Assembly: GCA_001460835.1 (NCBI GenBank)
Contig: CYKH01001915.1
Coordinates: 1 to 31,907, forward strand
Length of the DNA stretch: 31,907 nt
Origin: Bodo saltans
Taxonomy: Eukaryota > Euglenozoa > Kinetoplastea > Eubodonida > Bodonidae
Direction of reading: 5' to 3'
Shown piece by piece: positions 1 to 8,664 of the stretch. The notes under the pieces were generated by a model. That model did not search any database. It was given only the letters and a program-made list of their open reading frames with translations, and was not told the DNA's origin. Every line of letters starts with the position of its first letter. Within the stretch, counting starts at the first letter, position 1. The position numbers were made by a program, and so were the translations under genes.

Positions 1-2
1 GG

Positions 3-644
3 GAGCCTGTCGTCACCGTTCTCATGCCGTATTACCACGAGGGGGACCTCGCTGGGTTGATTCGAGCACAACGCGAGCCGTTCAAGGAGCACTACGTGTC
101 GTCGCTGTTGCTTCAGTTGTCTGCTGGACTGCACTTCTTGCACAACCACACCCCGACGATTATTCATGGCGACATCAAACCGGAAAATGTTCTTCTGTTC
201 AATCGCAGGAAGCAGATTGTACTAATGGACTTGGACGCCAGCCGTGAGTTGAGCACCTACCACCGTGCCGCCACGGGTGTTCATATCGGCACGACCGCCT
301 GGATGGCCCCTGAGACACTCCATAAAGAAGAAAGCACCACGCGGTCCGACATCTGGAGCCTAGGGTTGTTGGCGTACGTGTTGCTCGTACTGCCAGACTT
401 TCCTATGCTGCACTGCGACGCGACAAATGAAAACGAACTGCTGAATTCCACGTCATGGGCGATGGAGGAGCTCCTGAGACGAGTGGGCGGCCGCATTGTA
501 TCGAGAGGCTTCTCCAAGGGGATTGCCTTGTTGGTCACACGGATGCTTCATCACGATCCACGACGGAGACCTCACGCTGCGGAAATTGGAGAGAAAGTGA
601 CAGAGCTGATGACAAGTCAACTTGTGACCGGAAGCTCCGACTGA
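3..644 (+). CDS. Protein kinase, C-terminal part (5' end outside window)
   Basis: This is a Ser/Thr-type protein kinase catalytic domain entering from the left edge. The frame is open from base 3 and reads through the hinge region (EPVVTVLMPYYHEGDL), so the ATG at 24 is internal and the true start lies upstream. Visible landmarks are the catalytic loop HGDIKPENVLL (165-197), where the usual HRD is HGD; the metal-binding DLD (228-236) in place of DFG; the activation-segment end GTTAWMAPE (to 314); the subdomain IX helix DIWSLGLLAY; and the subdomain XI arginine in HHDPRRRPHA. Catalytic Asp, Asn and metal-binding Asp are all present, so activity is likely. The protein ends 15-20 residues past the kinase fold with no extra C-terminal domain. 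The subfamily cannot be fixed without the N-lobe; a NEK-like or kinetoplastid-specific kinase is possible. Confidence 0.9.
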   Translation, partial: EPVVTVLMPYYHEGDLAGLIRAQREPFKEHYVSSLLLQLSAGLHFLHNHTPTIIHGDIKPENVLLFNRRKQIVLMDLDASRELSTYHRAATGVHIGTTAWMAPETLHKEESTTRSDIWSLGLLAYVLLVLPDFPMLHCDATNENELLNSTSWAMEELLRRVGGRIVSRGFSKGIALLVTRMLHHDPRRRPHAAEIGEKVTELMTSQLVTGSSD

Positions 645-962
645 TACAGAAACAACAACACACAGAGGAGAGAGAAAAAAAAGAAAAGGACGACACACCA
701 TTTTGTGCGAGTGGATGACGCAGTCCTTTATTCCTTCCTCTGTCCCACTCCTGCGCTCCTCTTTTTATATTTGAGAAAAGCAGTTAGACTACGGTTTCAG
801 CCGACATCAACTTTTTTTGTAAAATTGAGCTGGCAATGAATTTCAGTTGTGCGCCTTTTATCTACTGCTTTAGTTGTGCATACGTGCAAATGTACTTTGG
901 TTTCGTGGGAGAAGAGAATAGATCTGCAAACAGCGACCAAACGGACTCATCCTGTCCTGTGT
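645..962 (+). other. Intergenic spacer between kinase and next gene
   Basis: This 318-base spacer holds the kinase 3' UTR and the next gene's 5' UTR. It contains a purine run near 671-690, a pyrimidine-rich stretch near 728-766, and a T-run with AG at 811-846 that probably serves as the splice acceptor. No ORF or RNA gene was seen. Confidence 0.6.
811..846 (+). promoter_or_regulatory. Predicted trans-splice acceptor (polyT tract plus AG)
   Basis: A T-rich tract at 811-820 is followed by TTTCAG ending at 846. An mRNA starting at 847 would have a leader of about 116 bases before the ATG at 963. The assignment rests on the kinetoplastid polypyrimidine-AG rule and is inferred. Confidence 0.45.
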
Positions 963-3665
963 ATGTCTACGCCCAAGAAAGAAGCATTTCAAAGATCCGG
1001 TGGGCTCAGTAGCGGGCATGTGTCGTTGCGATTTATCAAGAAGCTTGCGTTTGTGTTTCTCGAACGCGAGGCCCCACTGCTCGCCGAACCACTGATGACC
1101 CGAAACCACCAGCAACAACACGTTCGAGGTGTTGTTGGGAATGCCGGAATGCCTGTGCTCGAAGTGATCCTAGAGCTAGACCAAAATTTGCGACATGCAC
1201 CTGTAAACGAAAATAATGGTGGAGTGCCTCTCCACGGAGGTGATTCCGTTGGAGATGGTGGTGCGCGGCGCAAGAAAGATGCTGCCCAGAAAGCAGTGTG
1301 GGACGTGCCACCGCGATATGAGAGGCTCAGAGAGGAACAGAAAGCGCACAGATTGGCCCAGACACGAGTTGCGATTGAAGCCTCCCGTGCCCCTTGGGGC
1401 GGAGGCGCGACCTCCATGACTAACCCAGGGACAACTGCAACTGCCGTCGCACAATCGGGCCTGGCAGGAGGGTCTGTCATGCGGTCTGGCCCTGTCGCTT
1501 CTTCTCGACAAATGAATACATCCGCCGCGACATTTCCATCAGACGTCAATCCATCTGACCTTGTCACACTCGAGGACCAGAGTCATCTTCGAGAACTTCA
1601 CCTTGCCATGGGCGGCGCGGTGGACATCTCCGCTGAGGAACTTCTGCGGCAACCGCCTCACGTTGCAGCCTACCGACTTCTCAAACTATCAGACTGCCCC
1701 ATGCCCATTCAAGAGCAGTCTCGCATCGATGACGCCTGGTTGTTCCGCACCATTGCTGAAATCGCTCAGGAGCATCAGTCCCTATCGGAACAGTCAATGT
1801 TGTCGTCATCAGCGGCGACACAACATTCCTCCCCTGAATTCTACTCTCAGGTTGTGGAGAATGCAATTGCCTCTGTCAAGTCGCGGTTGTTTCTGTGCTG
1901 GTGCCAATTGTTCGGAGACGGCGGAAAGACGCTCCTCTTTTCAGACGCAGTCGTGATGGAACTTCCTCACCATGCGCGTCCTCAACACGGTGCCGGCAGT
2001 CAAGCGCAACCAATCTCTCTGCCTGTCAGCCGTGACGTAGGAGCTGCAACGCCGATCAACAACCCAAACGAAAGTGCAACTGGTGACTTAATGACACCGC
2101 AGCGACGCAACTTGCCTATTCACTATCTGCAGGAAAGGCTCCGGAGGCAACAAGCAACCGATGGGGGCGATGATCATATGTCTGAGGCGCAGAAGTTTTT
2201 GAAGATGGTTGCGCAGCGTCAGCTTCTTTTGCAGTTGGAGCTCCGGGACCACCAGCTGTCCCAAACAGTCTACCCTCAAAGTTACCGCGAGGATAGACTA
2301 GGCTTGCCGCGCCCACCAACCTTGATGAACAGCAGCCCTGGCTCCCCCTCACTACGGCGCCATCCAGACCAACACGACGGTGGTGGGGTCTACGCCACCA
2401 TGGAGCGTCCACCACCGCGGCACCACATAGATGTTGGTCACGCGGCTGATATCTGGAGCAGTGGGCTGCGCCATCGAGGGGTGCCTCCTGCTACAGAGCA
2501 CCCCAAACATTTTCCCCCAGCGACGTCCTCGGCAGCAGCCGGCCGCAGCCCTACTATGGCATTCCATCATGATGATGATGACTTATCTGACGCGAATCAA
2601 GTTGGGGATGGTCGTCGTGGCTCTGGTGCTGGGGGTGGCAGTGCGCCGCGCTCCTTTTTAGTAGGAGACGACGATGAGACATTCTGTATTCCTAAACGGA
2701 GAGTTCGCATGGGGGAATTGGGCCGATACGTCGATGCGCCTGCAGCTGCATCGTCAAGTTCCATCAGTCTTGGGGCATACTGGCAGCATCTTGCCTCAAC
2801 TTCCTCCCAACATGGCGGTCAGGAGGAGCGTGCAGTGTTCCAGGCGGCCGCAGGTGCTCCTCAAGGGGGACACGGCTCTCCGTTTAAGGCCGTATCAAGC
2901 GTTCCCAGTGACCACAGAAATGCAACTCGTCTGGAAGTTTTGGGTGCTGCTCGTCGCCAAGCGAAAAAACGATCGACGGACTACCAACAACAGCAGCTTG
3001 CTGCCCCATCTCCAATGCAAGCTGCCATGACGCCAGGAGCCGTTGCCTCCTACACACCTGGAAAGCCTTGGACCCACCGGCATAAGGCGTTTGACGTATC
3101 CAGTAGTCCTCCACGAGGAGCTGATGATGTACTGCCGCATGGTGCTGCACCCAGTGTCCACGGAAGGGATGCCCACCACTACAACTACTACGATCATCCA
3201 CACAGGATGGAGGAGGAAGAGAAGGAGGGTTCCGAGCAAGTGGCTCACGACGACCACGCAGCCGTGTATGCAGAAGAGCATCACCAACGCGCCTCCAACA
3301 ACTACGTTGGAATGCAGAACAACAATAGTGTGATAGAAGACTCAGTTCTCCAAGGCACCGAAAGGGAACGTGTTGACGATTCTCATTTCGACAGCGTGAG
3401 TGCGCAGCATCGTCGCAGTCATCACCAGCGCATCGAGACTATGTTTGTGACGACTGTACGTGAGCTTGCGCCGATTCGCCAAGCCACCGAAAAACTACTC
3501 GTCGACACCTCTGTGGTAGGGCAGACGATCGAGAAACAGCTGGCAACATCTGCGCAGTACCGTGAGAAAAATAGAGGGATGCTGCTGCAAGCGAAGCAAC
3601 TTGAATTGACGCTTTCCTCCATTGATGAGCGGCTCAGGGCATTGCAGCAGATGGTAGCTAACTGA
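963..3665 (+). CDS. Hypothetical 900-aa low-complexity protein with C-terminal coiled coil
   Basis: I do not recognise this gene. The frame is open from about 849, but the first in-frame ATG is 963 (MSTPKKEAF), which fits the acceptor at 845-846. Two stretches look folded: roughly residues 200-340 (a helical segment with SRLFLCWCQLFGDGG) and the last 75 residues, a heptad-rich helix (ELAPIRQATEKLLVDTS to the C-terminus) predicted to be a coiled coil. The rest is rich in Gly, Ser, His, Pro and Gln, with a Gly/Ser-rich patch around residues 545-565, and is probably disordered. There is no signal peptide or membrane segment. The design of a disordered body plus terminal coiled coil is common among kinetoplastid cytoskeletal proteins, but no function can be claimed. 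The long uninterrupted frame and adjacent splice signals support a real gene. Confidence 0.85.
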   Translation: MSTPKKEAFQRSGGLSSGHVSLRFIKKLAFVFLEREAPLLAEPLMTRNHQQQHVRGVVGNAGMPVLEVILELDQNLRHAPVNENNGGVPLHGGDSVGDGGARRKKDAAQKAVWDVPPRYERLREEQKAHRLAQTRVAIEASRAPWGGGATSMTNPGTTATAVAQSGLAGGSVMRSGPVASSRQMNTSAATFPSDVNPSDLVTLEDQSHLRELHLAMGGAVDISAEELLRQPPHVAAYRLLKLSDCPMPIQEQSRIDDAWLFRTIAEIAQEHQSLSEQSMLSSSAATQHSSPEFYSQVVENAIASVKSRLFLCWCQLFGDGGKTLLFSDAVVMELPHHARPQHGAGSQAQPISLPVSRDVGAATPINNPNESATGDLMTPQRRNLPIHYLQERLRRQQATDGGDDHMSEAQKFLKMVAQRQLLLQLELRDHQLSQTVYPQSYREDRLGLPRPPTLMNSSPGSPSLRRHPDQHDGGGVYATMERPPPRHHIDVGHAADIWSSGLRHRGVPPATEHPKHFPPATSSAAAGRSPTMAFHHDDDDLSDANQVGDGRRGSGAGGGSAPRSFLVGDDDETFCIPKRRVRMGELGRYVDAPAAASSSSISLGAYWQHLASTSSQHGGQEERAVFQAAAGAPQGGHGSPFKAVSSVPSDHRNATRLEVLGAARRQAKKRSTDYQQQQLAAPSPMQAAMTPGAVASYTPGKPWTHRHKAFDVSSSPPRGADDVLPHGAAPSVHGRDAHHYNYYDHPHRMEEEEKEGSEQVAHDDHAAVYAEEHHQRASNNYVGMQNNNSVIEDSVLQGTERERVDDSHFDSVSAQHRRSHHQRIETMFVTTVRELAPIRQATEKLLVDTSVVGQTIEKQLATSAQYREKNRGMLLQAKQLELTLSSIDERLRALQQMVAN

Positions 3666-3859
3666 TGCAAAAAGATATCAGTCGAATTTAGCTTTTTATT
3701 CTTTCTTCTGTATCGGTCGATCGGTAAATTATCTCTTTTTTTAAAAAAAAAACTAAACTCGATGGTAACTCATTGTGTGATCATCGATGTCTTTAGTGTT
3801 TGTTTTGTGAGTGTTACCTTTTGAGAACATCAAATCAAATCGTACCCCATCTCCAAAAA

Positions 3860-4471
3860 ATGCTTTCCTACGCGACGGCGTTATCGATCGTGTTGGTAGT
3901 GGCCACGGCCGCCAACTGCAACATGAAAATCAGCAACACACTTTCATCCTCTGCCATTCTGCTCTGTGGACGTGAAAACGGCGGCACCCCTGGTGCTCGT
4001 TTTACTCAACTCGTCGCCCCTGGAGCTGACTACACCTACGCGTGCCCAGAGACAACCGCAACGACGAGCTACGAGCTGTACTTTGCAGTCCGCAACGATA
4101 CTGTCTGCACATGGGACAGCGGCTGCAACCCTAACACTGGCAGTTGCAAAAGCTATCCATGGGTGATTGGTGAGGGCCTCTCCTGGCAGAACGGCCTATG
4201 GTATGGCTTCGTGGCCGCCAACTTTGACGGTGCTGGTCTTGGGTTCTCCGGCAATTACGGCTCACGCTCCGTGCAGTACGGCGTTCAGATGAAGTGCTCC
4301 TCGTACGGCACGTCCCCGTGGAGTGGCACGTGTGATGTCGATAGCTCTACCAATGAGCCGGTGTGCAACCCCAACACCCCGTCCTACGGCAAGCCTGACA
4401 GCGGTGTTGTCGCCTGCGGCCCAGCGAATAACCAGGGCACCATTGAGGTCAGCATTTTTGAGTCGAAGTGA
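3860..4471 (+). CDS. Small secreted cysteine-rich protein
   Basis: This predicted secreted protein of 203 aa has no family I recognise. The start at 3860 was chosen because it opens directly into a signal peptide (hydrophobic residues about 4-18, likely cleaved near A17-N19); the frame is open upstream but has no earlier ATG. Ten cysteines (20, 36, 62, 83, 89, 96, 146, 158, 169, 186) suggest up to five disulfides. A short motif, CNPNT followed by G/P and S, occurs at residues 89-95 and again at 169-175, hinting at an internal duplication. The centre is rich in Gly, Trp, Tyr and Phe (residues 100-140), as in small beta-sandwich domains. There is no C-terminal membrane segment or obvious GPI signal, so secretion to a phagosome, lysosome or the medium is more likely than surface anchoring. 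Confidence 0.85.
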   Translation: MLSYATALSIVLVVATAANCNMKISNTLSSSAILLCGRENGGTPGARFTQLVAPGADYTYACPETTATTSYELYFAVRNDTVCTWDSGCNPNTGSCKSYPWVIGEGLSWQNGLWYGFVAANFDGAGLGFSGNYGSRSVQYGVQMKCSSYGTSPWSGTCDVDSSTNEPVCNPNTPSYGKPDSGVVACGPANNQGTIEVSIFESK

Positions 4472-4479
4472 GAGCAAAG

Positions 4480-4507
4480 AAAATTACACCGAGAAAATTA
4501 CACCGAG
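4480..4507 (+). repeat. 14-bp perfect tandem duplication in 3' UTR
   Basis: AAAATTACACCGAG occurs twice back to back, at 4480-4493 and 4494-4507, just downstream of the stop at 4471. It looks like a recent slippage duplication with no coding role. Confidence 0.9.
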
Positions 4508-4648
4508 ACAGCGCCGGGCCCCTCCTCTCCTCAGTTAACGATTGATTTCTTTTTTAACACGACCGAGTGATCGTGCCACTCACTTAAACAACGTCGCACG
4601 ATGAAGATTTTTTTTTGCAGGATGTTGTGTCGAGAGACTGTTTTGTGC

Positions 4649-4667
4649 CTGATCCAGAGAGGATCAG
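4649..4667 (+). other. Perfect 7-bp stem, 5-base loop hairpin
   Basis: CTGATCC (4649-4655), loop AGAGA, then GGATCAG (4661-4667). The stem is perfect, but the surrounding sequence does not match any structured RNA I know. It lies between two predicted transcripts, so it may be a 3' UTR structure or chance. Confidence 0.35.
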
Positions 4668-4796
4668 TTGTGGACGCGGCGTCTAAACTACCACACAATT
4701 TCCTTGCTCTCTTCAACGGACAAAAAAAAATGAATGCAATTTTCGCTTTGCCTGAACGTTTTTATTTCTCTCTCCAATTTTTGATTTCCTGTCGTG

Positions 4797-4860
4797 TTTT
4801 TTTTTGTTGCACGCAAAAAGATCTCGCTCTATTCGAGTGCGCCACTTTTTCATCAAACAG
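4797..4860 (+). promoter_or_regulatory. Predicted trans-splice acceptor for the MGCGASS ORF
   Basis: A nine-T run (4797-4805), then pyrimidine-rich sequence and CCACTTTTTCATCAAACAG ending at 4860. Splicing here would give a 48-base leader to the ATG at 4909, which supports that short ORF being on its own mRNA. Confidence 0.45.
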
Positions 4861-4908
4861 AAATTAAAATTACAAAACATACATCAAATCGTGACAACCT
4901 CAAAATTC

Positions 4909-5058
4909 ATGGGCTGCGGAGCATCATCAGACGAGTCACCTCATCGATCCACAATCCTTCAACAGGCCACAAAGGTGCACCTCGTCGACAATTACCTATG
5001 CATGTACTTCCAGGAACTGGAAACGAAGAACTGCAGAAGAAAATGCACGGTAAAATGA
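4909..5058 (+). CDS. Candidate 49-aa protein with acylated N-terminus (MGCGASS)
   Basis: A short ORF starts MGCGASSDESPH. Gly2 with Ser6 fits the N-myristoylation consensus and Cys3 is a palmitoylation position; together they form the dual-acylation signature that targets proteins to the plasma or flagellar membrane in kinetoplastids. The start follows a good polyT/AG acceptor by 48 bases and is the first ATG of the predicted mRNA. The first 20 bases match the start of the 928-aa gene at 5878 at 19 positions. The body (VHLVDNYLCMYFQELETKN) ends in a Cys/Lys-rich tail. After about 5040 the next frame stays open to 5135 (EELQKKMHGKMKILAEV and onward), so this may instead be the 5' end of a longer gene broken by one frameshift. 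It has no recognised homologue. Confidence 0.4.
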   Translation: MGCGASSDESPHRSTILQQATKVHLVDNYLCMYFQELETKNCRRKCTVK

Positions 5059-5750
5059 AAATCCTCGCAGAAGTTCGAGGGCGTATGATTATCAGCAAAA
5101 CCGTGGCTCGGAGCATGGTATCTCTGCCGCAATGACAGGTGACCAACAAGCTCGACCAGCGACAACCAATTGTCGCGCCCCATCGCCGATGCAACGAAGC
5201 ACCGATACAACAGCGATGCAACAAATGATTAGTGATTGGCACATCTGTTACCCGCCATTGAGTGTTAGTCTTTTCTTCCAACCCTTCATCAAACATACAA
5301 ACAGGAAACAGAACATCGCATTAGTTCTCAAACGCAAAGCGTTACAACACGACAGGACACAGGAACCACCAGTGCCAAGGCAGTGAATTTCGATAACCAC
5401 GAATATAAATTTATGGACCCTTGCACCCAATGCAAAGGGAAATATGCCGTATGAGAAAGGTAGCAAGCAGATCCCAGACCTAAGTGAAGAGCGTGTCTGT
5501 GTGACATGAGTGGGTGTGACTATTTCCAAAACACGCTTTTCTAAATCTTGACTATCCTGATAACGTTGCCCTTGCGTTCTACTTACTCTGTTTTCGCTGC
5601 TTTTTCTTTAATCAATTCAACAATAATAAAAGGGTTTTTTTAATTCCTATTAGTTTCTCGCAGGGTTTTCAAAGCTTCAACACAATTCATACACAACTCC
5701 AACAACTCTGTTGCGGGAGACATTTCGAGCGCCACACTCCTCTTCATTGA

Positions 5751-5762
5751 TTTTTGTTTCAG
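5751..5762 (+). promoter_or_regulatory. Predicted trans-splice acceptor for the MGCAASS gene
   Basis: TTTTTGTTTC followed by AG at 5761-5762 is a textbook polypyrimidine-AG junction. The leader would be about 115 bases, running to the ATG at 5878, and rich in CAA/CACC, which should leave it unstructured. Confidence 0.5.
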
Positions 5763-5770
5763 TTTACAAT

Positions 5771-5797
5771 CAACACCCTCAACACCATCAACACCAA
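5771..5797 (+). repeat. 9-bp tandem repeat in predicted 5' UTR
   Basis: CAACACC plus two variable bases is repeated three times in a row. It lies between the predicted splice acceptor and the start codon at 5878. Confidence 0.7.
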
Positions 5798-5877
5798 CCT
5801 AGGAAACAACGACGCTCCGTTACACCACTCAACAGCGTCGACTACATTTTTTTTCCATTGCACGGTAATTCATCAAC

Positions 5878-8664
5878 ATGGGCTGCGCAGCATCATCGCC
5901 TCCTGTCGATGACAGCACAAGTTCAGTAGCAGACAGAAGACAGGAAACGACGGCCAGTGCCGTTGTGCGCCGGAGAGCGCAGGAAAAGGTCCAAGCGGCT
6001 GAGCTCGCCATGAATCCGGATGGAGTCAAAGCGTGCGACCCTCAACAACAGCAGCAGCTTCAGCGACCAGAGAATGAATTGTCCGCACTATCCTTCGACG
6101 ACCGTCACGAGGCGACAGGTCCTCCCTCTGTATTTTTCCAACCGAAGGCAATGTCTGACCTACGAGAAATGAATCTGATTCCAATTGAAGACGCCCACCT
6201 TGCTTCTCATAGTGAAAAGGACGCACGCCACAGTGCCGACGACGAAGCGTTCCATCCTCGTGAAGCCGACGTAGCGCCGCAACTCAGCGAAATAGATGGA
6301 GGCGAGCAGCCTCAACACGCCGCCGTGACCTCGTTCGACGCGCCCCGCAGCACGAACCACAGCCATCGAACGATGATCAGCAGCAAGAACTTAAGCACTA
6401 CCACCACCACCCACAATAGCCTCACGAAAGATGGAGACGATCGTTCGACTCCCAAAAGTGCCACCAACGGCCCCAGTGGGCACGGATCTTCATTTCACAC
6501 CACTCCCGACAAGCGTCGAAGTATCGACCTTTCTGTTGCCACCACTACTGGAGGCACCAACACGGCAACGAGTTCTGCGCAGCCACCTCCCCCCATCCAG
6601 CTGTTCGGCGTCCCTCATTCACCGGTTCATGCGGGTGTTGGTCGAGGCCTGCTTCATCAGTCAACAGAGCTCCTTCCTGGAGAGATGGATGGGACCCCGA
6701 CCACCACGACCACGTTTGAGGCTGGGGGCACACAATCCCGTGGCTCTTTTCGATCCCTCCCATCCAACACTGCGCTGATGCCCACTGCAGGTTTATTCTC
6801 CGTCTCTCCCGGTGCGAACCCTGGTGGCATGCTGGAGCCCCCCAACTCTGGGCGCCGACAGACGACTGACTCCCCCAGTGCTGCTTCCACCAACACAGAA
6901 GATGCAGGGACTACCCCACAAGGCTTTGCATTCTCTAGTCGTCATCAACGATCGGACATTAGTTCCCGAAACCTACGAGCACTTCAGGCTTCAGCAGAGG
7001 AAGAAATCCTAACGATCCAAAACCAACACAGACAACTGGAAGGCCTGGTGCACATGGTTCGCACTGGGTGGGCACCGTCAAGTAGCGGAAGTGCCGTTGG
7101 AGGAAACCGCAGCAACAGTCGAGGTGGAGGAGGAGGTGCTTCAATGGCACGAAGTAGCACGTATCCCTCCTCCTCGCAGGCCGCCAGTGATCCGCACAAC
7201 TCAAGCCACAACTACAACAACAGTGCTCACGGAGATTCACTCGTATTTGGAGCATCCAGCACAGCAGGTGCTGGTCTACATCTTGCTCAAACATTGCCAT
7301 CACTATCCTCGCATGCTTCGATGGACCCACCGCCATCGCCTGCAGCGACGCGAGGGACACGGAAGCAGCGTCGCTCTCATCACCACCATCACACCCGGGA
7401 TGGCAGTATTGTGCGCTCTCCGATGCCGCCACCCTATCCCCCGCCATCCCCGCAGCAGCAGCCAACCCACCGCCGCCAAAATTCAGCGCAACACAACGAC
7501 TCGATTTCTGACGCCCCCGTGGTTACGCCACAAAATACCTCGTCGGTCACCCAACAACAACAACAACAACAGCAATCCCACAATGGCGTTTTGCCGTCCC
7601 CGCCACCCTCGATGATACCTCCTTCATCCCCCTCCACGACAACAGTTATTGGCATGACGCCGCCATCGTCCGCCATGCACGTTTCGCCTCAGCAGCCAGC
7701 CATGGCGGTGTTCGATGTTAATCACAGAAACAGCAGCCTTGGTGGTTCAATGCTTCTGAGCGACGCTGGATCTGGAGCCGCTTCCACAAAGAAAATGGAT
7801 AACGATGTCACAACGACTCCCCGCAATCCTCTTGGCCATAGTCGCGGCAATCAGTTGCTATGCGAACAGATATCCCCCACTGCTGCCTCGTCGTCACTTC
7901 CATCGGGTGGAATTCTCTCCTCCCAGCAAATCGTAGCGTCTGCTGTGCTGACTGCCTTCCATGGGACAGAGCTTATTCAAGGCTCAGAGTCGTCGATGGT
8001 ATTTGGCCAATCCCTTGTTGGTGGTGGTGGTGGTGGTGGTGGTGCGGTGCGTAACAGCATGGAGAGCTCCCAACTGCCCAACTCCAACACGCACAACATG
8101 TCCATCTACAATGCGATTCAAAGCAATAACGTTTCGGAAAGTAATAATAGAGGAGGTGCCGCCGCCATATGGACCAGTATGGGTGACCGCAGCATCAACT
8201 CCAGCGGTGGGATGCGCTCGCCCCGGCAGGAAAGTTCGGAGGGAGGTGCGTCGGTTGGGGCAGCACCCCTTCATCGACAGGATTCCGCCTCATCCTCGTC
8301 GCACCAGCAGCAGCAGCAGCAGCTTTATACCACCTCCTCCTCGCCCCATCATCATCAATACCAATTGCCGCAACCTCCGCTGAATTCTAACGCCTCGTCA
8401 AAACCATCATCCCCCAGGACACAGCCTATCAAAGAAGATATCGAAACACCAACAAAGCGGCAGCCGCCATCGTCATCAGGAGGGGCACCGAGCAGCACTG
8501 TTGTTCACGTTGTGCCTGGATTTGGTGCGCCAACTTCGAACAGTGCAGCTGCAGCTGGCCAATCTACAACGAGAGTCGACCACGGGAGCGGTGCCAATGG
8601 GGCCGCGGTGTACACCACGTCGTTCGAACCCCTTGGTCGCCCTCGCCCATCACCTCAACCGTAG
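5878..8664 (+). CDS. Large disordered protein with dual-acylation N-terminus (MGCAASS)
   Basis: This 928-aa protein starts MGCAASSPPVDD, with Gly2 and Ser6 for N-myristoylation and Cys3 for palmitoylation, so it is probably tethered to the plasma or flagellar membrane. The ATG is the first one in frame and follows the acceptor at 5761-5762. Almost the whole chain is low complexity: Ser, Pro, Gln, Thr, Gly and His dominate. It has simple-repeat tracts of 8 Gln (7552-7575, mostly CAA), 8 Gly (8020-8043, pure GGT) and 6 Gln (8305-8322, pure CAG). The only helix-like stretch is near residues 360-400 (SRNLRALQASAEEEILTIQNQ onward). Short SSRNLR/SSKNLS-like motifs recur. No enzyme fold is visible. 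It may be a membrane-tethered scaffold; that is inference from architecture only. The pure trinucleotide runs are likely length-polymorphic. Confidence 0.85.
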   Translation: MGCAASSPPVDDSTSSVADRRQETTASAVVRRRAQEKVQAAELAMNPDGVKACDPQQQQQLQRPENELSALSFDDRHEATGPPSVFFQPKAMSDLREMNLIPIEDAHLASHSEKDARHSADDEAFHPREADVAPQLSEIDGGEQPQHAAVTSFDAPRSTNHSHRTMISSKNLSTTTTTHNSLTKDGDDRSTPKSATNGPSGHGSSFHTTPDKRRSIDLSVATTTGGTNTATSSAQPPPPIQLFGVPHSPVHAGVGRGLLHQSTELLPGEMDGTPTTTTTFEAGGTQSRGSFRSLPSNTALMPTAGLFSVSPGANPGGMLEPPNSGRRQTTDSPSAASTNTEDAGTTPQGFAFSSRHQRSDISSRNLRALQASAEEEILTIQNQHRQLEGLVHMVRTGWAPSSSGSAVGGNRSNSRGGGGGASMARSSTYPSSSQAASDPHNSSHNYNNSAHGDSLVFGASSTAGAGLHLAQTLPSLSSHASMDPPPSPAATRGTRKQRRSHHHHHTRDGSIVRSPMPPPYPPPSPQQQPTHRRQNSAQHNDSISDAPVVTPQNTSSVTQQQQQQQQSHNGVLPSPPPSMIPPSSPSTTTVIGMTPPSSAMHVSPQQPAMAVFDVNHRNSSLGGSMLLSDAGSGAASTKKMDNDVTTTPRNPLGHSRGNQLLCEQISPTAASSSLPSGGILSSQQIVASAVLTAFHGTELIQGSESSMVFGQSLVGGGGGGGGAVRNSMESSQLPNSNTHNMSIYNAIQSNNVSESNNRGGAAAIWTSMGDRSINSSGGMRSPRQESSEGGASVGAAPLHRQDSASSSSHQQQQQQLYTTSSSPHHHQYQLPQPPLNSNASSKPSSPRTQPIKEDIETPTKRQPPSSSGGAPSSTVVHVVPGFGAPTSNSAAAAGQSTTRVDHGSGANGAAVYTTSFEPLGRPRPSPQP

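Larger units (their letters stand above)
4472..4908 (+). other. Intergenic region with short tandem repeat, hairpin and splice signal
   Basis: This 437-base spacer follows the secreted-protein gene. It holds a 14-bp perfect tandem duplication, several T-runs (4611-4617 and 4797-4805), a perfect 7-bp hairpin at 4649-4667 and a polyT/AG acceptor before the ATG at 4909. No larger ORF is convincing; open frames here have TTG/GTG starts or T-rich, homopolymer-like translations. Confidence 0.5.
5059..5877 (+). other. Intergenic region, possible gene remnant plus 5' UTR
   Basis: This spacer leads to the 928-aa gene. Up to about 5390 it carries partly open frames in shifted registers (to 5135, and 5132-5386 starting MTGDQQARPATTN), compatible with a decayed continuation of the MGCGASS gene or with chance. 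Beyond 5400 I see no coding potential. A TTTTTGTTTCAG acceptor ends at 5762, and a CAA-rich leader with a 9-bp triplet repeat lies at 5771-5797. Confidence 0.4.

Noticed and set aside
849-962. Upstream extension of the 963 gene from a GTG
   Set aside because: Kinetoplastid nuclear genes start at ATG and the segment lies at or just after the predicted splice site.
989-1567. 192-codon open frame on the - strand
   Set aside because: Antisense of the 963-3665 gene, with no independent signals and no protein-like motifs.
8164-8190. Possible intron or splice-donor patterns in the long disordered genes
   Set aside because: Frames run uninterrupted and no donor-branch-acceptor set improves any protein; introns are very rare in kinetoplastids.
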